Assembly: GCA_023715865.1 (NCBI GenBank)
Contig: JAMBOW010000002.1
Coordinates: forward strand, 825,948-889,947
Reading direction: 5' to 3'
DNA from: Neobacillus mesonae
Lineage (GTDB): Bacteria; Bacillota; Bacilli; Paenibacillales; Paenibacillaceae
DNA: 64,000 bases
In this document: positions 36,101 to 44,064 of the stretch, one piece after another
Position numbering within the stretch: the first letter of the stretch is position 1
How the letters are laid out: each line of letters opens with the position of its first letter
Translations under genes and position numbers: made by a program
Notes under the pieces: model-generated
Told to the model about the DNA's origin: nothing
The model's input: only the letters and a program-made list of their open reading frames with translations
Databases searched by the model: none

Positions 36101-36289
36101 GCGACCAAGCTGTCGACCCTATTAGATGGCAAGAATTCATCGGGGGTGGGAATGACCAACACGGATCGACGTCTCAAAAAAATTTATGGACGAGGATTAA
36201 CTGTTCATAGCATACCTGGAGAAGGAACAACGGTTTCCTTCATAATACCGAACCCATCTAGAAAAGATAAAAAGAAGGAGCGAGCATGA
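33179..36289 (+). CDS. 7TMR-DISM hybrid sensor kinase with two kinase modules
   Basis: A 1036-residue membrane kinase. After an N-terminal helix (residues 17-36) comes an extracytoplasmic DISMED2-like beta-sandwich (about 60-200: LNGQWDFYPD, GTYRLRVLLPD, YRLYVNGSLLYELG), then seven membrane helices (about 213-410). The first kinase core is HisKA with His441 (NTSHELRNPLHAII) plus HATPase_c (NALKYTKEG, DTGIGI, GSGLGLGLSI). A receiver follows with Asp752 (WDLVVSDIMMPEMSGYE). Then comes a second kinase core of the LytS/YesM type with His843 (QIQPHFLFNTINS) and a second HATPase (PIVENAIRHGI). It presumably senses an extracellular ligand and phosphorylates the BTAD response regulator. Its stop lies inside a terminator hairpin. 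Confidence 0.93.
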   Translation: MLRSLTQFRKNITKHRLTWLVLIYLAALIGMRLLWYTEFSPPNQPQAVHGELDLTNWKFDNEQTVTLNGQWDFYPDAFLSPGSSLSGKLTSTKVPGSFNDTSPESNFGTYRLRVLLPDSNTSYSIYIPQIKTAYRLYVNGSLLYELGRPNGTPSGTISKVLPYTGSFTAEKPDIDIMIHVSNFHYHNEGGIIQSIKFGTPSAIMHEKYFNENMQMLVGIILLLHMLYVVILLFVGHRQKELFYFAGIILFALTATLIDDNKMLLQWFPITFEWAIRMRIIAYTALSYCLVLCTKHLLGVKGFRRLIQTFSIFFYSYVAITLFFPLGWLDYTSKILTFFMLSAILLVPIISRQAVKTGQEAAISILLAGIAVSINMVLSGFLKFWFNKDLPFYPIDLIVAFVIFASFWFVRFTKTAIRAEKQAEELKKVDKQKDEFLANTSHELRNPLHAIINMAQSIIIRTNSKLDAPDHEDLMLITKVGQRMSHLLDDLIDITLLKDSRITLNITSVPLPAIARGVIHMLNYMTDNKNVELINEIPDSFPNVAADENRLTQIIFNLVHNALKYTKEGSVSLRAEVLNETVYIHIVDTGIGINEEIQHRIFHPYEQADSSITSQGSGLGLGLSISKNLVELHGGKLALESIPGQGSVFTFTLPLGATTSKEHVLKGESIEQHQDQMSQSDMNGHIESAASLENDFRIDNISASILLVDDDAINLKVTKSLLELDNYEVTAVKSAEEALKQISHKQWDLVVSDIMMPEMSGYELTEMIRKKFTIFELPVLLLTARIRPEDIHTGFLAGANDYLTKPVEVLELQSRVRALIHFKQSVDEQLRMEAAWLQAQIQPHFLFNTINSIASLSLSDPDRMITLLEAFGDYLRGSFNARNLERLVPLSHELDLLRSYLYIEKERFGDRLEVEWNLPEHLDAKLPPLTIQPIVENAIRHGILNRASGGKLTLSAEKEEDCIKFVIHDNGVGIDATKLSTLLDGKNSSGVGMTNTDRRLKKIYGRGLTVHSIPGEGTTVSFIIPNPSRKDKKKERA

Positions 36290-36312
36290 TATGCCGCTCC
36301 TTCTTTCTTTTA
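36271..36312 (+). terminator. terminator overlapping the kinase stop codon
   Basis: AAAGAAGGAGCG (36271-36282) and CGCTCCTTCTTT (36295-36306) form a perfect 12-bp stem; the kinase TGA lies in the loop. CTTTTACTT follows. It isolates the adhesin gene transcriptionally from the kinase. Confidence 0.85.
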
Positions 36313-36421
36313 CTTCTGAGAAATTAGTCATTCCTCCTCTCATATTACTTGTTGTTTATATAGCTTCTATTTTGATGCCTATTTTTCGCCCGCTCCTCTG
36401 ACTCAATGCCGTAACTTAGAA

Positions 36422-36456
36422 TTGTATATTTTTTGTATATTTCCCCCTGTTATTCT
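36422..36456 (+). promoter_or_regulatory. putative SARP-type promoter of the adhesin gene
   Basis: TTGTATATTTT (36422-36432) and TTGTATATTTC (36433-36443) are exact tandem 11-base units, followed after seven bases by TATTCT (36451-36456), about 30 bases before the start codon. There is no normal -35 at the right distance, which fits activator-dependent transcription. Confidence 0.65.
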
Positions 36457-36485
36457 TTCATCTTGACAATACATAAGAGGAGGAT

Positions 36486-39400
36486 ATGCAGCAAATGAGA
36501 AGAAAAATGAGCATCGTAATCATTGCTTTTATGCTGATTACGCAATTAATGCAAGGATTTGTGTTTACACCATCTTTGCATGCTCAAGATGTGTCCGCAG
36601 ACGAGGCTCTTGCTTCCGAGGCTTCGGTGATAGAGTCCCCCCCATCCGATGACACGGAAACTCCAGCGGATACTGATTCAGGTGAAGTAACAGTGCCTGA
36701 TACGATAGATCCGGAGGTTACCGCACCTGCTGAGGAAAGCTCTGAGGACATTACGGAGGATCCAGACACTGATTCAGCCGGAGCAGAGGAACCAGGCGAT
36801 ATGACCAATTTAACGAATGCGTCTGCTGGCTCTGAGATAACCGAAAATCTTATCAAAGACGTTCAAATGTATAATGAGGAGCCGGCTTACGATGGAAATG
36901 GTAAGCTTGAGATTCAAGGGGATAAACTTGAGGATATACGTCCGAATCTTAATGATAAGGTTGCTGTCGTCTTCACATGGGGACTTCCAAATGACTCACA
37001 CAGCTACACTGACGGCTCCACTTATACATTTCATATGCCAGACAAATTTCAAATTGGATCCGAACTGAGAGGCCCATTGGATGGCGGTGTTGGAGACTAC
37101 GTGGTTTATCCAAATGGAGAAGTAACGTTTATTTTTAACGAGGAGATTACGGGTGCACAGCTAGAGGGTATCTTCTATGTTTGGGTACAATTTGACGGAA
37201 GCAAACTAGGCAGTGGACTGGAGCAGCCTATTGATTTTAGCTCGGTTGGACAAGATGTCATTCATGTGCATTTTGCTAATACTGCAGCAAATAAACTTAC
37301 GAAAACTGGTGTTGCGAACAAGAACAGTTTTAATTCAGATGAAATCATATGGACCGTCGATTTTAATCAGGGTGAGAAAGAAATCAAAAATGCAGTTCTT
37401 GAGGATACCCTTCCAGATGACTTACCGCTTAAGGGAAACATTGAACTCCGGCAGTTGGAGGTTCAATTAGACGGAACAATAACAGCAGGAAATATTGTTA
37501 GAAATGAATCAGAGTTCCCTATTCACCTTGGAGATATCCATAACGGTTACAGGGTTACTTATACAACTAGCATTAAAGCCCCGACAACGGCTCCATTCAC
37601 GAACCGTGTTTATGAGAATCAAGCTGACCTAACCGGTGATAACGGGTACTATGAAACCGCAAGCGGTAAAGTAACCGTAAGCTTTAACGAGCCTTTAAAT
37701 AAGTCCGGGCAAGACAGTGCATACGATCCGGTTACCCAGACTATCACTTGGAAAGTTCAGTTTAATTATAATCAGCAAGCTCTCTCTCAGACCAATGCAT
37801 GGATTGAAGATCAATTTGATGCTTCCCAGAAGCTAGTCGATAATTCAGTCAAAGTATACCAAATGGATATCGATGACAGCGGCAAAGCAACACGCTCCGG
37901 CCAAGTGGATTTAAATAACTATACCGTAACTAAAAATACCGCCGGCTTCAGGCTGCAGTTTAACGAGGCTATCTCCTCGGCTTATGAAATTGAATATCAG
38001 ACCCAGGCCAAGGAACGAGTCTATGAAAACACCACGGTCAACAATACGATAACAATGTATGATGGAACAACGAAAAAAACACAAAAGAACATTCAAGAGA
38101 TCATTTTTGCCAAGAGTGTAAAAAACGAAGATTTCAATAAAAAAGAAATAGAGTGGAACCTCATTCTCAATCGTGATCTGAAAGAGATGACGGATGTTCT
38201 TATTACGGATAACTACGAAGGCCGACATATGCAGCTCATTCAGAATAGCCTCCAAATTAATGGTGCTAAAAGTGATCAGTTTGAACTTGTAGCCAATCCA
38301 GATGATCCGGAATACCGTAAAGGTTTCATTATTCGACTAAAGAATGACGCCTCCATCAGCACTTTGCATGAAATCACTTATAAGACAAGCTTCGATCCAA
38401 CAGCAGGAATGCCAACAAATAACGAATATCGAAATACGGCTGAACTGAATTGGAAAGAATCAGACGTATCACAGACACGAATTACAAAATCGGCTGTAGT
38501 TAATCCACAAAACTACACGATTGATAACGGGAATAAAAATGGCGAATACAGCGCTAAAGACAAATCTATTACGTGGACAATTGATGCGAATTACAATCTG
38601 TATGATATTCAAGATGCTATTATTAGGGATGAGTACACCGGAAATCAATCCTTTGTTCCTGGCTCCTTGAAAGTAAACAAGCTGGAGTTACAAGGGGAAA
38701 ATAATGTCACCGACATTGGTGATGAGGTTTCTCTCACCCCAGAACAGTTCCAGCTCAATTCTGACGGCAAGGGCTTCCAGATCAATCTTGGAAGTATCGG
38801 TAAGACAGCCTACCGGGTTGTGTATAAGACAAGCCTGGATGGCGAGTTTGATGTAGACGGCACCTACTCTAATCATGCAACCCTTAGTGATGGTGAAAAC
38901 GGACCGATCCGATTTGAAAAGTCTAGCCAGGTTACGCCTGCACACGGTGGCATTTATGTGAGTAAAACGGGCAAACAAGAAGGTACAAGTGACATTGCCT
39001 CCTGGACAGTAAATATTAATCCAAGCCAATCTTATATAGCATCTGGTTCTAAGCTAACGGACACTTTATCAGATAATCAGATCTTACTATCCGACTCATT
39101 AAAGCTGTACAAGACAGATCTGCCTGCGAACAATAGCGGTAATGTGTCAATTAAATCGGGTCTGGTTGATCCCGATGACTATGAACTGATAGTTGAAGGC
39201 AACACATTTACTTTTACTTTTAAACATCCTTTAAAAACTGCATTCATCTTAGAATATAAATCTTATATTAATGCAGGCAGCGGCGACAGAATCAGTAATC
39301 AGGTTGCGTTTGCAGGTCAGACTTCTTCCGTGAAGGGATCAGACCAGCTGGAAGGATTTCAAGTCTACCTGGCTGGAGCAGGCGGAGGAGCATCCACTGG

Positions 39401-41042
39401 ATCTGACAAGATGAAGATCAAGAAGGTAGATGATACAGGTCTCCCACTGAAAGGGGTAGTCTTCCAAATTTACAATGCTTCAGGAACGACCTTGCTGGAA
39501 ACTCTGGAGCCGACGGATGAAGATGGAGAAACGGTTACTGCTCGAAATTATCGCTATAATGACCAAACTAATGGATTACCGTACAAACTGAAGGAAGTCT
39601 CTGCACCAGCTGGTTATTTACCTGATGCGGAGTACGGAGCTCTTACAGGTAAAGCGATAGAGTTTAAAGATCCAAATCAGTCATTTGAAATTATAAACGA
39701 GAAAATTCGCCAAGGCTTTGAATTATCAAAGGTTGACGCAATGGATACCCGCATTAAACTGTCTGGCGCAGTCTTTGAGTTATATTTCATAAACCCGCAA
39801 GGCGAGTCATCTCTTATCGATACTTTAACAACAGACGAAAATGGAAGAATTCCCAAGGGTGAGCTCACGCCAGGTAATTATGAGCTGATAGAAAAAACAG
39901 CCCCTCCATATTACACAGTAGATGCAACTCCAATTCCATTTACGATTGCAGCTAATCAGACTCAAATCGTATCGTTGACCCATCGGAATACACAGGGTAC
40001 TGATGGAGTCCTGATTGTTACTAAAGTAAATGCTAAGGATCAAGCTGTATTGAGCGGGGTTGAATTTGAACTCCGTGATCGCACAGGTTCCGTCATTGCG
40101 ACTAAAGTAACGGATTTAAACGGTGTTGCTCAATTCGACAATCTACCTTACGGTCTTTACACATTGGTAGAAACAAAGGCGGATGGCTTTGTTATAGAGG
40201 TTCCGGAAACACCGGTATCTATTATAAAATCAGAAACCCATTTAACTATTGAAAATAAAGAAAATGATCGATCGGTGAAGTTGATCAAATACAACAGCAC
40301 GAAATCCAAACTGCTTCAAGGAGCTGTTTTTGAGTTACGGGCACAAACTGCTTTGATGGACCCAAATGGTGATTGGATGTTTCAGACGGCAACAGATATA
40401 GATGAAGCCCTGCTTACAACCAATCAAAATGGTGAGCTTTACCTTGAGGACCTGGAACCGAATATATATCAGCTTGTTGAAGTTAAGGCACCTGCAGGAT
40501 ATGTACTAGACAGCACGCCTGTAGAGTTTGAGATTACTGACAGACAGACAGAAACAGTAGTCGTTGAAAAGACAAATCAAGCGATTTCCTTACCTGGTGG
40601 TCCAAGTGAGCCTTCAAATCCTGGACAACCATCTCCGGAAACGCCAAATTCTAATACGGATTCAAGCCCTGGCCTAGAAACACCTGCTCCGGATGATGAA
40701 ACTACAGGAGTAAATCCTGAAATCCCAACCGTTCCGGACTCAGGAGATTCTTCTCCAGAGCCTTCAGATCCAAGTGTGCCTAGTAATGAGGAAGAGCCAT
40801 CTGTAGGAAATGAAGGTGATGAACTAACAACTGATACTAGTGGGGGTTCAGATACATCGGATACAGATACTAATGAAATTGCTGGAGCTCAGAATGGTAT
40901 AAATAAAATATCTCAAGGCATGCTGCCTAAGACTGGAGAAGAAAGTCGCCTTGGTTTTATGGTGACTGGTACACTCCTAATCATGCTAGGCTGCTGGGGA
41001 TTCTTTTACTCCCGACGGAAAGCTTTAAATCTGAAACAATAG
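36486..41042 (+). CDS. LPxTG cell-wall-anchored adhesin with collagen-binding and Cna-B type domains
   Basis: A 1518-residue surface protein. Signal peptide residues 1-33 (cleavage after SLHA). An acidic Ser/Thr/Glu spacer reaches about 120. A first adhesive domain (about 125-275) and some five collagen-binding-like beta-sandwich repeats follow to about 960, each with an I-TWT-D/W-V-N opening and a closing Y-(I/V)-(E/Y)YKT strand. Four Cna-B/SpaA-type domains (about 990-1360) start with K-I-K-KVD, L-SKVD, I-VTKVN and V-KLIK and hold L-GAVFELR-like segments where Lys-Asn isopeptide bonds form in the family. A Pro/Ser/Thr stalk ends in LPKTG (1480-1484), a hydrophobic segment and RRK. The sortase encoded convergently is the likely anchoring enzyme. 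A later in-frame ATG at 36495 is an alternative start. Confidence 0.93.
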   Translation: MQQMRRKMSIVIIAFMLITQLMQGFVFTPSLHAQDVSADEALASEASVIESPPSDDTETPADTDSGEVTVPDTIDPEVTAPAEESSEDITEDPDTDSAGAEEPGDMTNLTNASAGSEITENLIKDVQMYNEEPAYDGNGKLEIQGDKLEDIRPNLNDKVAVVFTWGLPNDSHSYTDGSTYTFHMPDKFQIGSELRGPLDGGVGDYVVYPNGEVTFIFNEEITGAQLEGIFYVWVQFDGSKLGSGLEQPIDFSSVGQDVIHVHFANTAANKLTKTGVANKNSFNSDEIIWTVDFNQGEKEIKNAVLEDTLPDDLPLKGNIELRQLEVQLDGTITAGNIVRNESEFPIHLGDIHNGYRVTYTTSIKAPTTAPFTNRVYENQADLTGDNGYYETASGKVTVSFNEPLNKSGQDSAYDPVTQTITWKVQFNYNQQALSQTNAWIEDQFDASQKLVDNSVKVYQMDIDDSGKATRSGQVDLNNYTVTKNTAGFRLQFNEAISSAYEIEYQTQAKERVYENTTVNNTITMYDGTTKKTQKNIQEIIFAKSVKNEDFNKKEIEWNLILNRDLKEMTDVLITDNYEGRHMQLIQNSLQINGAKSDQFELVANPDDPEYRKGFIIRLKNDASISTLHEITYKTSFDPTAGMPTNNEYRNTAELNWKESDVSQTRITKSAVVNPQNYTIDNGNKNGEYSAKDKSITWTIDANYNLYDIQDAIIRDEYTGNQSFVPGSLKVNKLELQGENNVTDIGDEVSLTPEQFQLNSDGKGFQINLGSIGKTAYRVVYKTSLDGEFDVDGTYSNHATLSDGENGPIRFEKSSQVTPAHGGIYVSKTGKQEGTSDIASWTVNINPSQSYIASGSKLTDTLSDNQILLSDSLKLYKTDLPANNSGNVSIKSGLVDPDDYELIVEGNTFTFTFKHPLKTAFILEYKSYINAGSGDRISNQVAFAGQTSSVKGSDQLEGFQVYLAGAGGGASTGSDKMKIKKVDDTGLPLKGVVFQIYNASGTTLLETLEPTDEDGETVTARNYRYNDQTNGLPYKLKEVSAPAGYLPDAEYGALTGKAIEFKDPNQSFEIINEKIRQGFELSKVDAMDTRIKLSGAVFELYFINPQGESSLIDTLTTDENGRIPKGELTPGNYELIEKTAPPYYTVDATPIPFTIAANQTQIVSLTHRNTQGTDGVLIVTKVNAKDQAVLSGVEFELRDRTGSVIATKVTDLNGVAQFDNLPYGLYTLVETKADGFVIEVPETPVSIIKSETHLTIENKENDRSVKLIKYNSTKSKLLQGAVFELRAQTALMDPNGDWMFQTATDIDEALLTTNQNGELYLEDLEPNIYQLVEVKAPAGYVLDSTPVEFEITDRQTETVVVEKTNQAISLPGGPSEPSNPGQPSPETPNSNTDSSPGLETPAPDDETTGVNPEIPTVPDSGDSSPEPSDPSVPSNEEEPSVGNEGDELTTDTSGGSDTSDTDTNEIAGAQNGINKISQGMLPKTGEESRLGFMVTGTLLIMLGCWGFFYSRRKALNLKQ

Positions 41043-41085
41043 GTATGATCTGTATAACTCATCAGATTTTATAACCGGTTCATGT

Positions 41086-41151
41086 AAAAAAACACCCTGA
41101 GTATCCACATGGAGATTTCTGGTCCCCGTGTGAAATACCAGTGGTGTTTTT
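41086..41151. terminator. long bidirectional terminator between adhesin and sortase
   Basis: AAAAACACC pairs with GGTGTTTTT at the ends, with an inner imperfect stem (CACATGG...CCCGTGTG). A- and T-runs flank both sides, serving the two convergent genes. Confidence 0.7.
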
Positions 41152-41162
41152 AATTTGTAAAT

Positions 41163-41813
41163 TTAAAATATATCATGTCCATAGACATTTTCTTTAACAT
41201 GGACCGCCCTTACAATCAGCCGATGCGTCGGATTTATTAATGGATCACAAGTAATTAATGTAAGCACCTCTCCCAGCTGCGGATCTTCAAGTACGGACAG
41301 ATCCGTCGGTTCCACGATGGATATCTTATCCACTGTGTATGTAGTTCGTGTTTGGTCTGTCAAAGTTACCTCCATTTGATCGCCAATCTCGAGCTCGCCC
41401 AAACGATTGAATAAACGCCCTTTTTTATGTGCACGATGGGCCGCTATTGCGGCGTTGCCTTCTTCTCCAATGGGTGACGTTTCCACGAGATGCGCTGCAG
41501 CTATCTTCATGTTGTCCTCTGTAGCATCCTCAAGAATCGGTAAACGGATATCAATCTTATCAATTTCAATGATTCCAATGGCACCTGAAGATATGTCCTG
41601 CTGTTCTTCCTCATCATTTGTTTTGGGTTCCATGTCGATAGGCTCCAGCTGAGCTTGTTCAAATATGTGATTGACTTTAGATAAATCCGATTGGAGCAGC
41701 TCCAGCTCAGTTATGACCTTGGCCTGCTGCCAGTCATAATATCTTTCCTGCAGAAATGGGAAAACAATAATAGATATCCCCAGAAAAATGAGCAAAGAAT
41801 ATATCATCTTCAT
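41163..41813 (-). CDS. sortase (class D-like)
   Basis: A 216-residue membrane transpeptidase. N-terminal anchor residues 5-20, a helical linker, then the sortase barrel from about residue 75 (GAIGIIEIDKIDIRLPI). Catalytic residues are visible as His126 (IAAHRAH), Cys189 (TLITCDP) and Arg198 (NPTHRLIVRA). It cleaves LPxTG between Thr and Gly and links the protein to the wall; the only LPxTG protein in this window is the adhesin encoded next to it. Length suits class D sortases of Bacillales. Its promoter carries the same 11-bp repeats as the adhesin promoter. Confidence 0.93.
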   Translation of the reverse strand: MKMIYSLLIFLGISIIVFPFLQERYYDWQQAKVITELELLQSDLSKVNHIFEQAQLEPIDMEPKTNDEEEQQDISSGAIGIIEIDKIDIRLPILEDATEDNMKIAAAHLVETSPIGEEGNAAIAAHRAHKKGRLFNRLGELEIGDQMEVTLTDQTRTTYTVDKISIVEPTDLSVLEDPQLGEVLTLITCDPLINPTHRLIVRAVHVKENVYGHDIF

Positions 41814-41855
41814 TGTAATAGCCCCTTTGTTAATAAATGATTAGTTTTTGAATCT

Positions 41856-41890
41856 ATATTATTTGGATCACATATACAAAAACTGAACAA
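41856..41890 (-). promoter_or_regulatory. putative SARP-type promoter of the sortase gene
   Basis: On the minus strand TTGTTCAGTTT (41890-41880) and TTGTATATGTG (41879-41869) are tandem 11-base units, then ATCCAAA (7 bases) and TAATAT (41861-41856), about 40 bases before the start codon. A C8 tract (41900-41907) lies ten bases upstream of the first unit. Confidence 0.65.
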
Positions 41891-41996
41891 GCCCAAAGTC
41901 CCCCCCCTTGCAGCCGTTTTGGCATGTTCTAATCAGAATAAATGACCCTTCCCTTATGTTTCATGCAAAATTGTCTCATTAACTAGACAACTGAAA

Positions 41997-42029
41997 ATGG
42001 AGCAGTTGCCAATTGGCAAACTGCTCCAT
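41997..42029 (-). terminator. hairpin after the 42.1-kb GNAT gene
   Basis: ATGGAGCAGTTGCC and GGCAAACTGCTCCAT form a long stem with one bulge. A near copy (TGGAGCAGCTG...CAAGCTGCTCC) occurs at 58915-58939. Both are followed on the plus strand by CCCGTTA. Confidence 0.65.
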
Positions 42030-42102
42030 GCTGTTTTGTTCTAACATATCCCGTTAGTTTAACGATTTTTTTAATACTTCACTTCGTTTCAAGGATGAAG
42101 CT

Positions 42103-42468
42103 CTAACTAAAATTTGCAAACGCTACAGTTGATCCCTCGTCACAAGATTGGAACTCATTTTTTTCATAAAAGTGTCTTACATCTGGCGCTTCTTCAGTTA
42201 ATAGAACCTTTTGACGAACATTGCTATACTTCCTAAGAATCGATTGCATTAGTTGAGTAGCAATTCCTTGATTCTGATAATTATTTAATACAAGAATATC
42301 TTGGATATAGATGATTGTTAATCCATCACCAACCACACGAATTAGACCAACCAGTTCTTCTCCATTCCAAGCAGATATAACGTCTAACGACTGTAACACA
42401 GCTTGCTGAAGAACAATTAGATCTTTTGTATAAGCATACCAGTGCACATCATTATATAATTTTTCCAA
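42103..42468 (-). CDS. GNAT family acetyltransferase with an unclear start
   Basis: A 121-residue GNAT protein: WYAYTKDLIVLQQAVLQSLD, then SAWNGEELVGLIRVVGDGL, IQDILVLNNYQNQGIATQLM (acetyl-CoA loop Q-N-Q-G-I-A) and FYEKNEFQSCDEGS. TTG 42468 is the first ordinary start codon but it has no ribosome binding site. Family-like sequence continues in frame eleven codons further up to an ATA at 42499-42501 (NGLEFHDIEQ), which sits 4 bases after GAGGAGG. The ATG nearest to that ribosome binding site (42495-42497) is out of frame and ends after seven codons. The true start may have mutated. Confidence 0.75.
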   Translation of the reverse strand: MEKLYNDVHWYAYTKDLIVLQQAVLQSLDVISAWNGEELVGLIRVVGDGLTIIYIQDILVLNNYQNQGIATQLMQSILRKYSNVRQKVLLTEEAPDVRHFYEKNEFQSCDEGSTVAFANFS

Positions 42469-42583
42469 CTGCTCTATATCGTGAAATTCAAGTCCATTTA
42501 TTTTTCCTCCTCAAAATATTATTTTTTGAGTTGTTCCATAATTTATCCACTGTCTTAAGCCCCTTTAAACGTCTTATGTATGA

Positions 42584-43321
42584 TTACCTCAGATATCCGC
42601 CATTATTGATATCAAACGTCGCACCTGTATAATGCTTAGATTTATCAGACAGCAAAAAGATAACCGTATCGGCAACGTCTTCCGGCAGTACAGGGGTTTG
42701 AATGAGCTGGTGGCTTAGATATTCTTTTTTTCTCCACTCGGGAATACTGTCCATCATCGGTGTACCGACCATCGTCGGAGCAACTGCGTTCACTCTTATA
42801 TAAGGTGAGAAGTTCATTGCACAGCTTTTGGTAAGACCGAGGATAGCTGCTTTCGATAAACCATAAATGGCGTCAGAGCTCCCTTCATGTCCCGAGACTG
42901 AAGATAGGTTAACAATGACCCCGTGATGCTTATTCTTGTATAGCTTTTTACCAAAAAGCTGTGAGAAGTAGATACATCCTTTGACATTAATATTAAGTAC
43001 TCGATCTATCTCCTCTGTGTCATAGTCCATGATATTCTTTGCCAGATAAATGCCTGCATTATTTACCAACGCGTTGACCTCAATATGCTTATGCTCAATA
43101 TATTCAAAAAATCGGGAGACTTGCTCATAACTGCTTACATCCACACTGTAGGTAAACAACCTTTTGTTATAGGGCTCAGGCATGGATTGCTTCAAATTGA
43201 AGAGGGACTCCTCATCTATATCACATGCTATAACTTCAGCTCCCTTAATTAAACACTGCTTTACAACTTCTTTTCCGATTCCGGATGCTGCGCCTGTTAC
43301 AATGACCTTTATATCTTTCAC
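42584..43321 (-). CDS. SDR family oxidoreductase
   Basis: A 245-residue classical short-chain dehydrogenase: cofactor motif TGAASGIG (residues 10-17), NNAG, catalytic Ser in NLSSVSGHEG and Y-x3-K as YGLSKAA. An acidic residue after the second strand (ACDIDEES) favours NAD(H). It lies alone between a GNAT gene and a UPF0303 gene on the same strand. Substrate is unknown; relatives are annotated as 3-oxoacyl-ACP reductase or glucose dehydrogenase-like by default. Confidence 0.9.
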   Translation of the reverse strand: MKDIKVIVTGAASGIGKEVVKQCLIKGAEVIACDIDEESLFNLKQSMPEPYNKRLFTYSVDVSSYEQVSRFFEYIEHKHIEVNALVNNAGIYLAKNIMDYDTEEIDRVLNINVKGCIYFSQLFGKKLYKNKHHGVIVNLSSVSGHEGSSDAIYGLSKAAILGLTKSCAMNFSPYIRVNAVAPTMVGTPMMDSIPEWRKKEYLSHQLIQTPVLPEDVADTVIFLLSDKSKHYTGATFDINNGGYLR

Positions 43322-43496
43322 GAAACATCACCATCTTTCTCCTATTCCCATGATCCTACTAATTAGTTAAAGTTCGTTGTCTCCTAATTTCTTCGCTCTA
43401 TTTCCGCATGCCTTCATTGTACACCATTTGCAGTACCTGGTCTTGAGTAGTCAACAAAACCCACTGGCAATCCTCCACAAGAACTTATATACTTCA

Positions 43497-43531
43497 AACA
43501 AAAAAAGCTGCATTACATGCGACTTCTAAAG
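43497..43531 (-). terminator. weak terminator after the UPF0303 gene
   Basis: On the minus strand AAGTCGCATG pairs with CATTACATGCAGCTT-type bases (GTCGCAT/ATGCAGC), followed by TTTTTTTG. Confidence 0.45.
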
Positions 43532-43581
43532 TATTCCTGTTCTTGTCGTCTGACATGTTACCGACAGGATATTTAACCCGT

Positions 43582-44064
43582 TTACGAAATCGCCTCATTT
43601 AGCAGCAGCTTTTGCAGCGAAACTACCACCATGTTGTGGTCTTCGTGGCCTTCAAGTCCGGAGACGGTAATCGTGCCGATCATCCCGACACCCTTAACGA
43701 AAATTGGGAAGCATCCCCCTTCGGCAGCATACTCCATTGGATCGACAAAAGCATTATCCTGGACCGTTGTGTTCCAAGACTTCATAAGGACATGTATGTA
43801 ATAAGAGCTATGTTCAAAATGATGGGCAACATTGATTTTACGCGCAATCCATCTGTCATGGCCTAAACCATTCTCATTCATTTTCGCGTGAAATAAGGTC
43901 ATGCCATTCTTGCGAATGTCCACCGTAATCTGCTTTCCTTCGTCAAAGGCTTTGGACAAAATCAGCTGGCCGAGCTTGATGGCCGTATTGTTGCTGAACT
44001 CCGTAAATTGAAGCTCCTGCTCCTGACGAAGCAGATCGTTTAACAGCAAAGAATAATCTTTCAT
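43582..44064 (-). CDS. UPF0303 / HbpS-like protein
   Basis: A 160-residue protein with the UPF0303 layout: LLRQEQELQFTEFSNNTAI, GQLILSKAFDEGKQITVDIR, HDRWIARKINVAHHFEHSS and the Gly-rich YAAEGGCFPIFVKGVGMIGT, then VSGLEGHEDHNMVV. This corresponds to the HbpS/GlcG-like fold; homologues are annotated heme-degrading domain proteins, though the true ligand is uncertain. GAAGTGAAGGG precedes the ATG. Length is normal (about 155-165). Confidence 0.88.
   Translation of the reverse strand: MKDYSLLLNDLLRQEQELQFTEFSNNTAIKLGQLILSKAFDEGKQITVDIRKNGMTLFHAKMNENGLGHDRWIARKINVAHHFEHSSYYIHVLMKSWNTTVQDNAFVDPMEYAAEGGCFPIFVKGVGMIGTITVSGLEGHEDHNMVVVSLQKLLLNEAIS

Noticed and set aside
36461..36470. TTGACA as a -35 box of the adhesin gene
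   Set aside because: It is only about 20 bases before the start codon, so a matching -10 would fall at or inside the coding region.
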